Shown here piece by piece: positions 48,301-57,300 of a DNA stretch of 64,000 bases. Each line of letters starts with the position of its first letter. Position 1 is the first letter of the stretch. The notes beneath the pieces were generated by a model. It searched no databases and was not told the DNA's origin. It worked only from the letters and a program-made list of their open reading frames with translations. Both the position numbers and the translations under genes were made by a program. The DNA is from Alitta virens. Taxonomy: Eukaryota > Annelida > Polychaeta > Phyllodocida > Nereididae. The DNA is taken from assembly GCA_932294295.1 (NCBI GenBank), contig OW028585.1, forward strand, positions 1,272,001-1,336,000, read 5' to 3'.

Positions 48301-48907
48301 CTAATTCAGTGAAATCTGCCTTATACGATGAAATCCGCATTTTGCCACCGGTGAAGCATTATCTTAAGGGTATGTAATTATGCTTTGCACATTTTAACAT
48401 TTTAAGAATTGCATTGTTCTAATGATGTAATTATAAGATACAGTTTAAATAAGTCTAGCCCCTAACAGCCACTTTTCAAAAAGATGTACTGTAATTGCAG
48501 ATGAAGATGATGGCTATGTGGATCCTTCACCTAGGAATTATGCCAACATCTCTGAGAAAAGGATAGATGCTGAGCTTTATGAGAACAACCCTGCTGCCAT
48601 GCCACCTCCGGTTTATGAAGAGGCTGATCGTAAGAACCATTGCTTTATATTTTTTCCACATATAAGATTAAACATTTCATTGTCTCATCGAAGCCTGCTA
48701 TTTGTAAAAGCTGTTACTAAACACAAATGATGAGATGATGAGTCCATTTTTAAGGATTATCCTGCTAAGAGAAGAATTACACTGTTCAGATGCTTTAAAT
48801 TACTTCGTAAGAATGATTATTTCTATTTTTACAATAATTTCTATTTAATTTATTTCTTCTTAAAAATTTCAGTTAAGGAGATGCCCACTTACCTGGAACT
48901 CCACTGA
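36313..48907 (+). CDS. Ig-superfamily type I receptor/adhesion protein (nine exons, 477 aa)
   Basis: A cell-surface protein with a signal peptide (1-23, core LLWMIILTVTSF), three Ig domains (about 24-136, 137-244, 245-337), one TM helix (~343-366) and a ~110-aa tail. Domain 1 is V-like: ILTCHG, NWFK, DDHGYTCYF. Domain 2 is C2-like: FKCSA, LWKF, KLKCYYV. Domain 3 has FTCD, TWYKW and FVCIAGN. Several N-glycosylation sites occur (NRTS, NETN, NSTV, NGSI, NTTE). Every intron is phase 1, as is usual for shuffled Ig exons. The tail has seven Tyr: LYDEI, HYLK, GYVDP, NYANI, LYENN, VYEEA, TYLEL. YANI and YENN fit the Grb2 SH2 motif YxN, and PPVY fits the WW ligand PPxY; no canonical ITIM or ITAM. This suggests phosphotyrosine signalling in adhesion or immune recognition. 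Family-level orthology not assignable by eye. Confidence 0.82.
36773..36906. repeat. Perfect 10-bp tandem repeat, 13 copies
   Basis: ATTGTGGGAC repeated 13 times without a mismatch, plus ATTG. It lies in intron 1 of the Ig gene. The open frames across it (e.g. SHNVPQCPT repeats) are artefacts. Confidence 0.97.
37738..37920 (+). mobile_element. LINE 3' end with reverse-transcriptase tail
   Basis: Encodes NKFPEDIK, then (after a stop) GFKRKLKTHLFRTAYE, the classic C-terminus of CR1/L2-like reverse transcriptases. It is followed by GGCGCTATACAAATACATTT and a (TTTA)n tail. Intron 1 of the Ig gene, sense orientation. Confidence 0.7.
38390..38715 (+). repeat. Four to five tandem ~70-75-bp units
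   Basis: Each unit contains GAAACTGAACTGGTGTCAG, an A-rich part and CTGTATAAAATTATCAT. Units begin near 38400, 38445, 38505, 38575 and 38645. An 89-codon frame across it is repeat-derived. Confidence 0.8.
39240..39500 (+). pseudogene. Decayed duplicate of the Ig receptor signal-peptide exon
   Basis: From ATG 39449 it reads MDDTRQQAAKILWIMNL, against MDDTGQQAVKLLWMIIL in exon 1. The preceding ~200 bp also resemble the exon 1 upstream region (TGCCACTAATTGTGATGCAG, AATAGTTATGCTATTCAGAT). Homology stops before the end of the hydrophobic core, with no GTATGAG donor, so it cannot replace exon 1 as it stands. Confidence 0.7.
39561..39625 (-). mobile_element. LINE/SINE tail fragment with (ATT)n
   Basis: The minus strand gives AATGACAATAAAGTATTT and an (ATT)n run at 39572-39590, a form typical of CR1/L2 3' ends. 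Confidence 0.45.
39655..40245 (+). pseudogene. Decayed LINE reverse-transcriptase C-terminal fragment
   Basis: The plus frame reads FVKLLGINIDNKLNFDCHV…SKQINALHRL…RIYKSCISSNF. After a stop come LEKLNKRAI, LVCDDYDSQYNQLLGR and a later ALIWNYSTVELK. This is the order of motifs downstream of the catalytic domain in CR1/jockey-type reverse transcriptases. Several stops and shifts make it non-functional. It lies in Ig intron 1, sense orientation. Confidence 0.8.
40246..40920. other. Intronic stretch, nothing recognised
   Basis: AT-rich DNA; a CACATGCACA-rich segment near 40395-40420. No exon. Confidence 0.4.
40925..41075 (-). mobile_element. SINE family 1 copy
   Basis: GATTAGGGCTTTACATTCTG at the plus-strand start, CCATCCAGTTTAGGCTCAAT in the body and TGGTGCCCAGCGCACCCCCA at the end; diverged B box. 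Confidence 0.6.
41250..42483. repeat. Satellite array, ~46-53-bp monomers in ~99-bp higher-order units
   Basis: About 24 monomers. Type 1 contains CTAAGGGTGACTAACTTCTT and type 2 contains CTAAAGGTGACTAAGTTGTT; both are followed by AGACCAAAACATGT and a TATGACAT part. They alternate in places as a two-monomer unit. Many carry the 16-bp palindrome CATGTCATATGACATG and an inverted TCTAAG…CTTAGA pair. Confidence 0.93.
42484..43829. other. 3' part of Ig intron 1
   Basis: AT-rich, with a (TA)n run near 43672-43685. No exon found. Confidence 0.45.
43830..44168 (+). CDS. Ig receptor exon 2 (Ig domain 1)
   Basis: Acceptor CTTTTTTAG at 43829, donor ACAG/GTAAGG. 339 nt, phase 1 at both ends. Confidence 0.88.
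44169..44972. other. Ig receptor intron 2
   Basis: 804 bp. The segment near 44640-44860 looks repeat-like (TTCCAAAGATCTGGTGCAAA) but I cannot classify it. Confidence 0.5.
44973..45296 (+). CDS. Ig receptor exon 3 (Ig domain 2)
   Basis: Acceptor AAATTTGCAG, donor CTGT/GTAGGT. 324 nt, phase 1 at both ends. Confidence 0.85.
45754..46032 (+). CDS. Ig receptor exon 4 (Ig domain 3)
   Basis: Acceptor TATTTTATAG, donor ACAA/GTATGT. 279 nt, phase 1 at both ends. The two Cys (FTCD, FVCIAG) and Trp (TWYK) define the fold. Confidence 0.87.
46121..46237 (+). CDS. Ig receptor exon 5 (transmembrane)
   Basis: Acceptor ATATTTTCAG, donor AATG/GTATGA. Encodes the hydrophobic IMLVILGTLLAFSLLGNLA, then RCIPRK as stop-transfer. 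Confidence 0.85.
46315..46371 (+). CDS. Ig receptor exon 6 (tail)
   Basis: 57 nt; acceptor TTTTATGCAG, donor AAAG/GTCAGT. Encodes PSKTRKLLSDKVVHCNDK. Confidence 0.75.
46372..48285. other. Ig receptor intron 6
   Basis: 1.9 kb. Includes a GC-rich piece at 46660-46810 with an inverted GTCGGCCGACA motif, and ~22-bp repeats of ACCAGTTGACTCATRGTAGC type at 47515-47600. No exon recognised. Confidence 0.5.
48286..48369 (+). CDS. Ig receptor exon 7 (tail, LYDEI)
   Basis: Acceptor TTGCATTAG, donor AAGG/GTATGT. 84 nt, phase 1; two tail tyrosines. Confidence 0.75.
48501..48629 (+). CDS. Ig receptor exon 8 (tail, YxN and PPxY motifs)
   Basis: Acceptor TAATTGCAG, donor GATC/GTAAGA. 129 nt. Encodes GYVDPSPRNYANI, AELYENN and PPPVYEEA. 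Confidence 0.85.
48873..48907 (+). CDS. Ig receptor exon 9 (C-terminus)
   Basis: Acceptor AAATTTCAG; encodes LKEMPTYLELH and TGA at 48905-48907. Confidence 0.78.
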
Positions 48908-49095
48908 ATGCAGCAAAGTGACATTGCCACATTTATGAATTGTAATGAGAGCAATATCAGAACTGTTCCCTCATGATTTTACTTATACTTAAACTTTTGA
49001 GGCAAGTATATCATTGTGTACAGAATATATAACATATAATCGGTATATAAATATATCTGCATGCTATTATATGATATATTTCTTGCATTATTATG

Positions 49096-49101
49096 AATAA
49101 A
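49096..49101 (+). terminator. Poly(A) signal of the Ig receptor gene
   Basis: AATAAA 189 bp past the stop codon, the first one downstream. Confidence 0.65.
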
Positions 49102-50760
49102 ACAAGATATTGAAAAACCTTTAATAGTTACATTTTCTTGACTTGAAAAGAAATTTTTTCCACCTGAAGGGGCAAATTTTTATCAAATATAGGTAGAACA
49201 AAAAAATTTTCAAAAGTAAATCAGTGTTTTCTTTGAGGATGTGTGTGTGTAGGCAATTCACATCCAGGGTTAGGATAATAGGAAGATATTTTCCAAGGGG
49301 AATTAAGGCTGTCTAGTCAGTACTGTAACTCATTTTCCTGTAGTATATATTTTTATGGTTGTGTGCTTAATACCAAATTTATAGTATTTTACTATAGAAA
49401 TACGATAGAAGCGCAAGAAATTTACAGAAACCTGTTACAGTGTGGTTTTTAAAATTCCAAACATGATTGATGAATCGGACTCAATGTGATGACTTACTAT
49501 TGCTAGAGTTTTTAGAAAAGCAATTCCTTACAAAACCTTTTTTTAGGTTAGGAAATTTCTAAGAGAAAATTGATTGACCCTTTTCTGATATTGTTTTGAA
49601 TGACTACCCTGTGAACACACTACGTTGTTGCATCATGCGCTCTTGTGTGATGCATCCTGAATCAGCCTCCCGTGGAGCAATATAGCTACTTAGAACAGGT
49701 TGGATGGCAATTCACATGATAGCTTATATGGAGATTTAGAATGGCTTAACAACATACTAAGAAAACTTAACCTGAAATCTCATCCGTGCCTTAACTATTT
49801 CTCAATATGTCCAAAAATGTTATTTTTTTTTGTATAATGACTTGTACTAAGCTATGAAACTAGTCAAGGCATGGAATCCGAAAATAATTGATTTCTCAGC
49901 TGTTGAGCCAATCAGACGTGGCGATTCATCAAAAGACTCGCCTGCTGAAAGCGTTGCAACCACTTTTTTGGATCAGCAAGTTTTCTTAGTGCAACACAAA
50001 ATTATACAGTCGACCCTAGTTAATCCAAAATTCGTTAAACCGAATCCTGCGCTATCCGAACAAAAATCATTGGGAACGGACCCACACAATGTTAATTGGA
50101 CTCGTTAAACCAAATCCTGCAGTTTCCAAATCTGAACTGTCTTTTTGGCCTATTTACAACCAATTCATTAATCCGAAAGTTTGGTAGTTACAATTGACTC
50201 GCATCGATGCCGCTGTTTGTTTAATCAAGGGGTGACAGTCAGTCTACTTGTCTGTCTCTTTATCCTTTGTCTTCAAATTATTTGAATAGCAAATAACCCA
50301 CAGTAGTTGTTTTATATTGCACATTACGATTAACACCTTAGAAGAACCCTGAATATTTTGAGAACAAATTAGTGTATTGGTATGTGTATTTTCCCAAGAG
50401 GGAGCCACCTCCTAGTCTACTACAATCAATAGAATAATCTACCTTCACACCTTAATGTTTTTAACCACACATTGTTACATATATATATATATAAATATAT
50501 ATACTGTTCACTTCAAACTGAACTGTTGAAGGAGCAACACCTGTTTATAGCTCCATATATATCTTCTACATTTAATGGCCAAAAGTAAGTTAAATTCATT
50601 TAATATTTATTGCTCTGATTGGTTCTTATGTATATAGTAATCATTCAATTATACTATTAAGGTACTCATACATTTATAACTACATTTACAATTGTATAGC
50701 CAATATCTCATTTTAAAATGGGTAAATTATTCATATTTACTGTATATTTATTTTAAACTT
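49102..50760. other. Intergenic stretch
   Basis: An 84-codon frame at 49854-50108 runs through repeat-like sequence. AT microsatellite near 50480-50502. The phrase at 49695-49730 resembles 12490-12525 and may mark a decayed outer edge of the segmental duplication. Confidence 0.4.
50012..50205. mobile_element. Possible pogo/Tigger-like MITE fragment
   Basis: ACAGTCGACCCTAGTTAATC resembles the CAGT…GACCCT start of mariner/pogo-type elements. Inside, GTTAAACCGAATCCTGC and GTTAAACCAAATCCTGC repeat. No clean right terminus found. Confidence 0.3.
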
Positions 50761-50764
50761 CCAG

Positions 50765-50846
50765 TCACTCTGGCTGATGTGACATGGGGCTCTAAAGCAG
50801 CCTGCCTGTTCATTATTGGTATTGAAGCCCTGAAGGCACTGGGATT
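50765..50846 (+). CDS. Candidate alternative 3' exon (hydrophobic C-terminus)
   Basis: Acceptor AAACTTCCAG followed by an open frame encoding TLADVTWGSKAACLFIIGIE then ALKALGL. In phase 1 it is compatible with splicing from Ig receptor exon 8. It either stops at TGA 50848-50850 or splices via ATT/GTGAAT to 50969. No transcript evidence; it may belong to another gene or to nothing. Confidence 0.3.
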
Positions 50847-50968
50847 GTGAATTCATTTTATGTATCAATAATCATGTTTTTGTCTTGCATTACTACAATA
50901 TTAATTTACAATTTTATATCTAACTATTGCATACTGCATATATATTCACAATGTGTTTCATTTTACAG

Positions 50969-51005
50969 GGAACTCACCCTCACCCTCATCGTAATAACTG
51001 AATAA
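50969..51005 (+). CDS. Candidate alternative terminal exon
   Basis: Acceptor ATTTTACAG; continues the previous frame as ELTLTLIVITE then TAA, overlapping an AATAAA at 51001-51006. A second AATAAA lies near 51285. Weak. Confidence 0.25.
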
Positions 51006-51388
51006 AGAGCATTAACCAGCACCTTCGTTTGTTCAGCTTGATATCAATACAATTAGCTACTGTAAAACAAGATGCAAGTAGCCAAGTTTGTTTGATAGCA
51101 TAGTTGTAGAATCCTTTTTGTAATACATTTGTATTTTTAGCGATGAACCTGGCATGTGTAGAGCCTAAAAGTTGTCAGAACTTTATTTGAATTGTATTTT
51201 AGTGAATGGAAATTGGTCTGACTGAGATTAAGAATATATATTTCCTGAACTGTATAATATTTTAGTGTAACTGATCTGTGTGACTAATAAAGTTAAAATT
51301 CGCAAGATAGAATACACACCTCCATTTTCAATTTGTGGACAAACAATTTAAGTCAATTAAATTATATATTAAATAATTCTGAAATAGA

Positions 51389-51392
51389 GATG

Positions 51393-51425
<33 letters not shown>
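51389..51425. repeat. (GATA)n microsatellite
   Basis: About nine GATA units, then degenerate GATT/GATA up to 51470. Confidence 0.9.
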
Positions 51426-52309
51426 TGATAAATTAATAGACTGATAGATTTATTTATTGATTGCTTGATTGATTGACTCCTTAACGGAAATATTTAAGAC
51501 TGTGTAATTGGTGTTTTATTCATCCCTGTAAGAAAATCTTCCCAAGATAGATATAAAAATATGGACTCATCATCTCTATTACAGTTGTGTTTAGCAAAAT
51601 CTTTTACAAATGGCAGGCTTCGATGAGACATTTATCCCCCTTCCACTCACAACAACATACAGTTAGCCACAAGTTCAATAACAATGGCAATGACCAAGAA
51701 TTTATTAGCCCCATGGGGAAAGTCAGTTACACAAAGAGGCAAGGAGACCTCTCTAAGACAATTATATGTCGCTTTAGAAATTATTATGCCAGACTGTATT
51801 TTGAAAAACAGAAGAAAAAAAAAAGTGTATTGAATGTTGTTATTATAAAAAGTTGTTTATGTTCAGAGTTTCATTGCAGCAATTAATTTTGTCCCCGTAG
51901 TTGTTACTTAGTTAATTTTAACCTGTTGCATTTTGTTTTGATGTTAGTAATCCACTGTTCTGTTTAAGTGTTTATTTTTGCTTCTTACAGCACGCCTTAT
52001 ATCATCTTCCCATGGATAATATATTGGACAACAATGAATTTATGAATATTATTAAGGCCAAATCCTGCCCTGTTATTGGCTGGAAGAGGTGTCGAGTGGT
52101 ATAAATTATCATGTCTAACAATTGTCCAGGCTCTTAACCCCCAATTGAAATATCCTAGGGGTGGCACTGTGTGCAAAAAGTAGTAAAGACCTTGAGGAAA
52201 CCTTGTGGTTTGAAGTAGAACTACTTACACTTCAGTCAAGAGCCGCCCCTGTAGCATTACTTGACACTATTTTGGTACAGTTAAACTGACTTAACGATTA
52301 CACTTTTGG

Positions 52310-52548
52310 CAGCTGTTCATGAATGAGTCTTCTCAGCTCCCTGGGGCACCGCCCCAATACACATAATTACCTGCAGAGGCTAAGCACTCTACAGTAGTCA
52401 TAACTGCCAATAGCCAGCTCCCAGTTTACACCTGGGTGGAGTGGAGCAAAGAGTTACAGAGGATTCGCTCAGTTCCTCCATATGGGCTTGAACCCACAAC
52501 TTTTAGGTTTACAGGCCAACACCTTGACCATCGCACTTCACAGAAATA
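52310..52548 (-). mobile_element. SINE family 3 (copy B)
   Basis: Ortholog-position match of 15155-15395. The B-box area has lost about 11 bp (GGGCTTGAACCCACAAC retained). Confidence 0.7.
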
Positions 52549-52578
52549 AAAGACCACATCTTCACTGTGATATATCAC

Positions 52579-52584
52579 TTTATT
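52579..52584 (-). terminator. Candidate poly(A) signal for GPCR gene B
   Basis: Minus-strand AATAAA, conserved with 15430-15435. Confidence 0.3.
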
Positions 52585-53317
52585 ATTCACAACAGCATCA
52601 GGGCAGTAACCATAAATTAATTTGTTTACTGCATACGGTCTAATGAGGTAATCTCTAGTAGGCATTATCATATGTGTATGTAGGGCTATATATTTATTAC
52701 ATTCCCAATGTTTACAAAATTACAAATACAATGGTACATAGTCACAATACAAATTTTATATAAATAAGAGGATACGAGTACATACAAGAATATATTTATA
52801 GACTTTTGGACACTAAACCACATATTAGAAACCAGAAATTGCGCACATGTTTCTATTATTTTGTATTTAAACTATATTTAATGTGGATTACCACACATTT
52901 TCAAAGACTAATACAAAGTGGTTCTCCATCTGTCAGATGTGTTCGTAACAATAGTAACACTATAGAGTTTTCATATTTAGAATAAATAATTCAAATGTTT
53001 CTATCAAGTAACCTGATTTTATATCGACATTGCATTAAGCATATATATCAATGAACCTTTGTTGTATACAGTCACACTAAAAAGTATTCAATAACTTTAG
53101 ACTTTAATAATAAATAACCTTCCATAATTTGTCAACTACATTGGCAAATGCATTGCAATTACAGCCACTGACAGCTGTTGACATGTGCATAAGAATGATA
53201 TTGAATCAACTGCCACCTTAAGCTAAATCACTTTTACAACAGTTCAAAGATGCATGAAATTTTGAAAGTGTCTGAATATTTTCTGGTGTGACTGTACTAA
53301 TGGTTTCAGTTGCTAAT

Positions 53318-54322
53318 TTAGCGTTTGAACAAAGCCAGGAATTCTCCCCGAAATTTCGGGCTGGTTAGGCAGTAGAGGATGAAATTGATGCTGTGATTGG
53401 TTATGGCTAAAATGCTTACTATAGCCCACCAAAGTTCAACTTGGGAGGCTGTATATGGGTCAAGGTCAGATTCCCAAACTGTGGGGATTAATAGGTAGAT
53501 ACATAATGGCAAAGTACAAACAAAAAACACTAGTGAAATAGTTAACAAGACAATAGTAATGCTGCTTACGCCAGAGTTGGCTTTAGTTTCATTTTTGTTT
53601 TGAACATTTAGTTTTGGTTGGTTATGCTCTTGCTCATGACCTATTTCTTTTTCATCACCTTTGTGACCTTGACCCAGATTCTTACTTTGAACTTGACCTG
53701 CATTTGATCCATTTTCATTCGTGTGGCCACTGTTTTCATCATTTTGCCCATCAGTTTCACTTTGATCTTTGACCTGAATACTATTGTTCATTTGACCTTG
53801 ACCTTCAGTTCCACCCTGACCTTTGACCTGAATAGTGCTGACAGCTTCACTTCGACTTGTGAAAGTAACTTGAGTGCTTGGATAAACAGCCCTTCTTGTC
53901 TTCATTTTTGATTGTGCAATTTTGACAATAATTGAAACATTACAGGTAAACATAACGAAAAAGGGCAATAGAGTGTAAAGAGTTGTATCAAACCAAGGAT
54001 GAATATTTTGATGATAATGTTCAACACTTGCATGCTGTATATCCCAGCAACCAGTTGTTCCAGTGAAAGTAGTGTTGACATCTTTTGCTACGAAATAGTT
54101 ACCATCTTCATCAATGAAATACAACTGCTTAGTGAAAAGTAGCTCCGCATTGGCAATGATAAGAACTGATATTACAACGCTCAGATACAAAGCAGCCCGT
54201 CTTCTTGTGAAAAGTGTTCTTGACCGGTGTGGAAAAACAACGCCGCAAAACCGCTCTGCAGAAACGAGGACCAAAACCCAGGATGCAAATTGATAAGAGA
54301 AGAATGTGATGAAACTGTGGAC
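53318..54322 (-). CDS. GPCR B exon 3 (TM3 to stop)
   Basis: 1005 nt from GTCCACAG (54322) to TAA (53318-53320). It starts VHSFITFFSYQ where A has VHSFITYFSYQ. Confidence 0.9.
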   Translation of the reverse strand, partial: VHSFITFFSYQFASWVLVLVSAERFCGVVFPHRSRTLFTRRRAALYLSVVISVLIIANAELLFTKQLYFIDEDGNYFVAKDVNTTFTGTTGCWDIQHASVEHYHQNIHPWFDTTLYTLLPFFVMFTCNVSIIVKIAQSKMKTRRAVYPSTQVTFTSRSEAVSTIQVKGQGGTEGQGQMNNSIQVKDQSETDGQNDENSGHTNENGSNAGQVQSKNLGQGHKGDEKEIGHEQEHNQPKLNVQNKNETKANSGVSSITIVLLTISLVFFVCTLPLCIYLLIPTVWESDLDPYTASQVELWWAIVSILAITNHSINFILYCLTSPKFRGEFLALFKR

Positions 54323-57300
54323 CTGTAAGAAATTTTTTTTTTTGTGATATTTTGTGATTTAGATGTGCCTCTCTCTTCATACTGTTGCACAGTCAGTATG
54401 CAAAAGTAAACAATGATTTTAAGACTTGCTTCAACAAGCAAACATATTTTAAATTTCTACAGCATGGGTAAACAACAGAGAAAATATGACTTTGATGTTG
54501 CATAATGCATGATTATTGGATTTGCAACATCATTAGGTATTGAAAAAGAAACTTTTCATATAGAATCTGAAATATTACTTTGCAAGTGAACTGGTTGAAA
54601 GCTCTGACGTCCACAATGGAAAAACTCAAAATCCAATGACGAAGAGAAGGAACCCAGAGAACAAGGACATCAGCTACTGCCAGGGTGCTGAAAATAGAAT
54701 AGAAAACACTTTACAGAATGAACTCATCAGGGTTCTTAGCCACCCTGGAAATCAGGGAAAACCTCGAAATCTGATGCTATCTTTTCTAGACAGGGAAATC
54801 TCTGGGAATTGGGAAAACCCCCTGAAATCAAGGGGAAAACCGGGAATTTTATGGGTGCTTGTCACAGACATTAAGAATTGTAAATTAAAGTTGTGAAGTC
54901 GAAAAGTTTGAAGATCTTAGAATCACTCTGTAACGAGATAATATTGAGTATTGCCAGGGAAGGATGGATGTAGAACTGCATTTTATTTTTTTTAAACAAA
55001 TTTTGTCTGAGATTGACTGTTTAATGCTGTAATGTTGAGATACTTCTCATGGAATTTTGAGGGAACTCTCAGGGAAATATCAGGGAAAACTCAATTTCAC
55101 TGAATTATTGTTAAATTAAACCAACAATTTCATATTTCTTCAAACTATACACTTATAATGTATGACCAATTTGGACTAAAAAGGACACCTGTTGGAAATT
55201 TCTAAGATATCAACCTTCATATGCTTTGTTTATCACATCTTCTTCATATAATATTATACAAGTAGCATGTATTTTTTGTAAAATATATATTGTATCATAA
55301 TGTCTCAGTGTGACAGGTCTGAAGCTTACTGATGTAATGATGAGATGATAAGGCTGCTTGGAGTCCACAAAATGCCTCATTGTCTCCATGGGTAGGTCTT
55401 TACTTGCCCCAGCACAGACACCACAATTTAACATCTCATGCCTGTTATGTTAGTGAAGATAGCTTATTAGATGATGTCCTTTTCAGGCAACCAGGTTTAT
55501 CATTTTCAGGTATTTTCCCAAACCAAAAGCACTAGTGGACCTGGACCTGGCTTTGCCCGGGATGCTCGAGTCCCCAGGGTCCCTGAAACTCACTGTGAGC
55601 AACACACCAAATGTCCGCACAACTAACCCCGGCAGTATTGACATATAGCACTCTATTCAAAGTCAATTCCATAGCTAAGACGTAAATATAGTCCACGTGA
55701 GTTTTGGCAGACTGCAAGCTGTCGCTCGCAAAATGATTAAGCAGTCTACTTGTTGACAGCTGCTGGACTTAATATACAATTTATTATATGTTAACTGCCA
55801 TAGCAATGGATGGTGACACCAAGAAGGTGATTTAAGCAGTTTAGATCTATAATGTCTATAACGCATTCCTTGAATGGATTAAATTTTCTTCAGATTAGCA
55901 TCAGATTTCGTCTGACAGTATAAATGATTCATGTCACCAAACAATAATCACACATTGACATCAGGTTGTGTATACACAGTGCTCCTGAAAAAATAATTGA
56001 CAGACCGAATATGCATTTCATATATATTTCCTTAAACTGCGCACTCATGCAATGATTTTATTTCGTTTTTGCCTTAAAATTATGTGAAAAGTGCCATGTT
56101 TAAGAAAATATATTTATATAAGGAATATATTCTGTTAATTTCTTTTACCCTAAAGTTTGTTCAGGAGCATTGTAAAGGCCTATATGTACATAGCTGAGTG
56201 GTTTAGTGGTTAAGGTTCAGAATAGCCTTTGAAGGTCCTGGTTTCAAACCCTAGCCCAGGAACTCTTCATGAGCTGGACATAAACAATGTACATGTATCT
56301 CCATCCGAGTTTGATGGCGATCGCATAGATGTCAATGCTGAGGCGAGTGACACACCCCACTTCTGGGGTAAATGCGTAATTTTATTTGGACACCAAGCTG
56401 ACCAAGCTGAACTGAACTGAACAAAGGATTTACTTCAAGCTTCAGAGAGGACTGGCAAATCATTTTTTCCATCCTGTATGGTGGACAGGCACCCTGAAGC
56501 TCAGCCTAAAGATGAAAGTGTGGTATCACCATAAAATATAGTATAGAGAACTTTTTTCAGGAAGTTAGGCATGAAAAACATGACTTATGACAAGACCCTG
56601 TAAAACATGACTTATGACAAGACCCTGTAAAACATGACTTATGACAAAACCATTTAAAACATGACTTATGACAAGACCCTGTAAAACATGACTTATGACA
56701 AGACCCTGTAAAACATGACTTATAACAAGACCCTGTGAAACATGACTTATAACAAGACCCTGTGAAACATGACTTATGACAAAGCCCTGTAAAACATTAC
56801 TTATAACAAGACCCTGTGAAACATGACTTATGACAAGACCCTGTGAAACATGACTTGTGACAAGACCCTGTGAAACATGACTTATGACAAGACCCTGTAA
56901 AACATTACTTATGACAAGACCCTGTAAAACATGACTTATAACAAGACCCTGTGAAACATGACTTATAACAAGACCCTGTGAAACATGACTTATGACAAAG
57001 ACCTGTGAAACATGACTTATGACAAAGACCTGTAAAACATTACGTATAACAAGACCCTGTGAAACATGACTTATGACAAGACCCTGTGAAACATGACATG
57101 TGACAAGACCCTGTGAAACATGACTTATGACAAGACCCTGTAAAACATTACTTATAACAAGACCCTGTGAAACATGACTTATAACAAGACCCTGTGAAAC
57201 ATGACTTATGACAAGACCCTGTAAAACATGACTTATGACAAGACCCTGTGAAACATGACTTATGACAAGACCCTGTGAAACATGACTTGTGACAAGACCC

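Noticed and set aside
49854..50108. 84-codon plus frame
   Set aside because: Its second half lies in a repeat-like element with internal duplicates; no splice or domain support.
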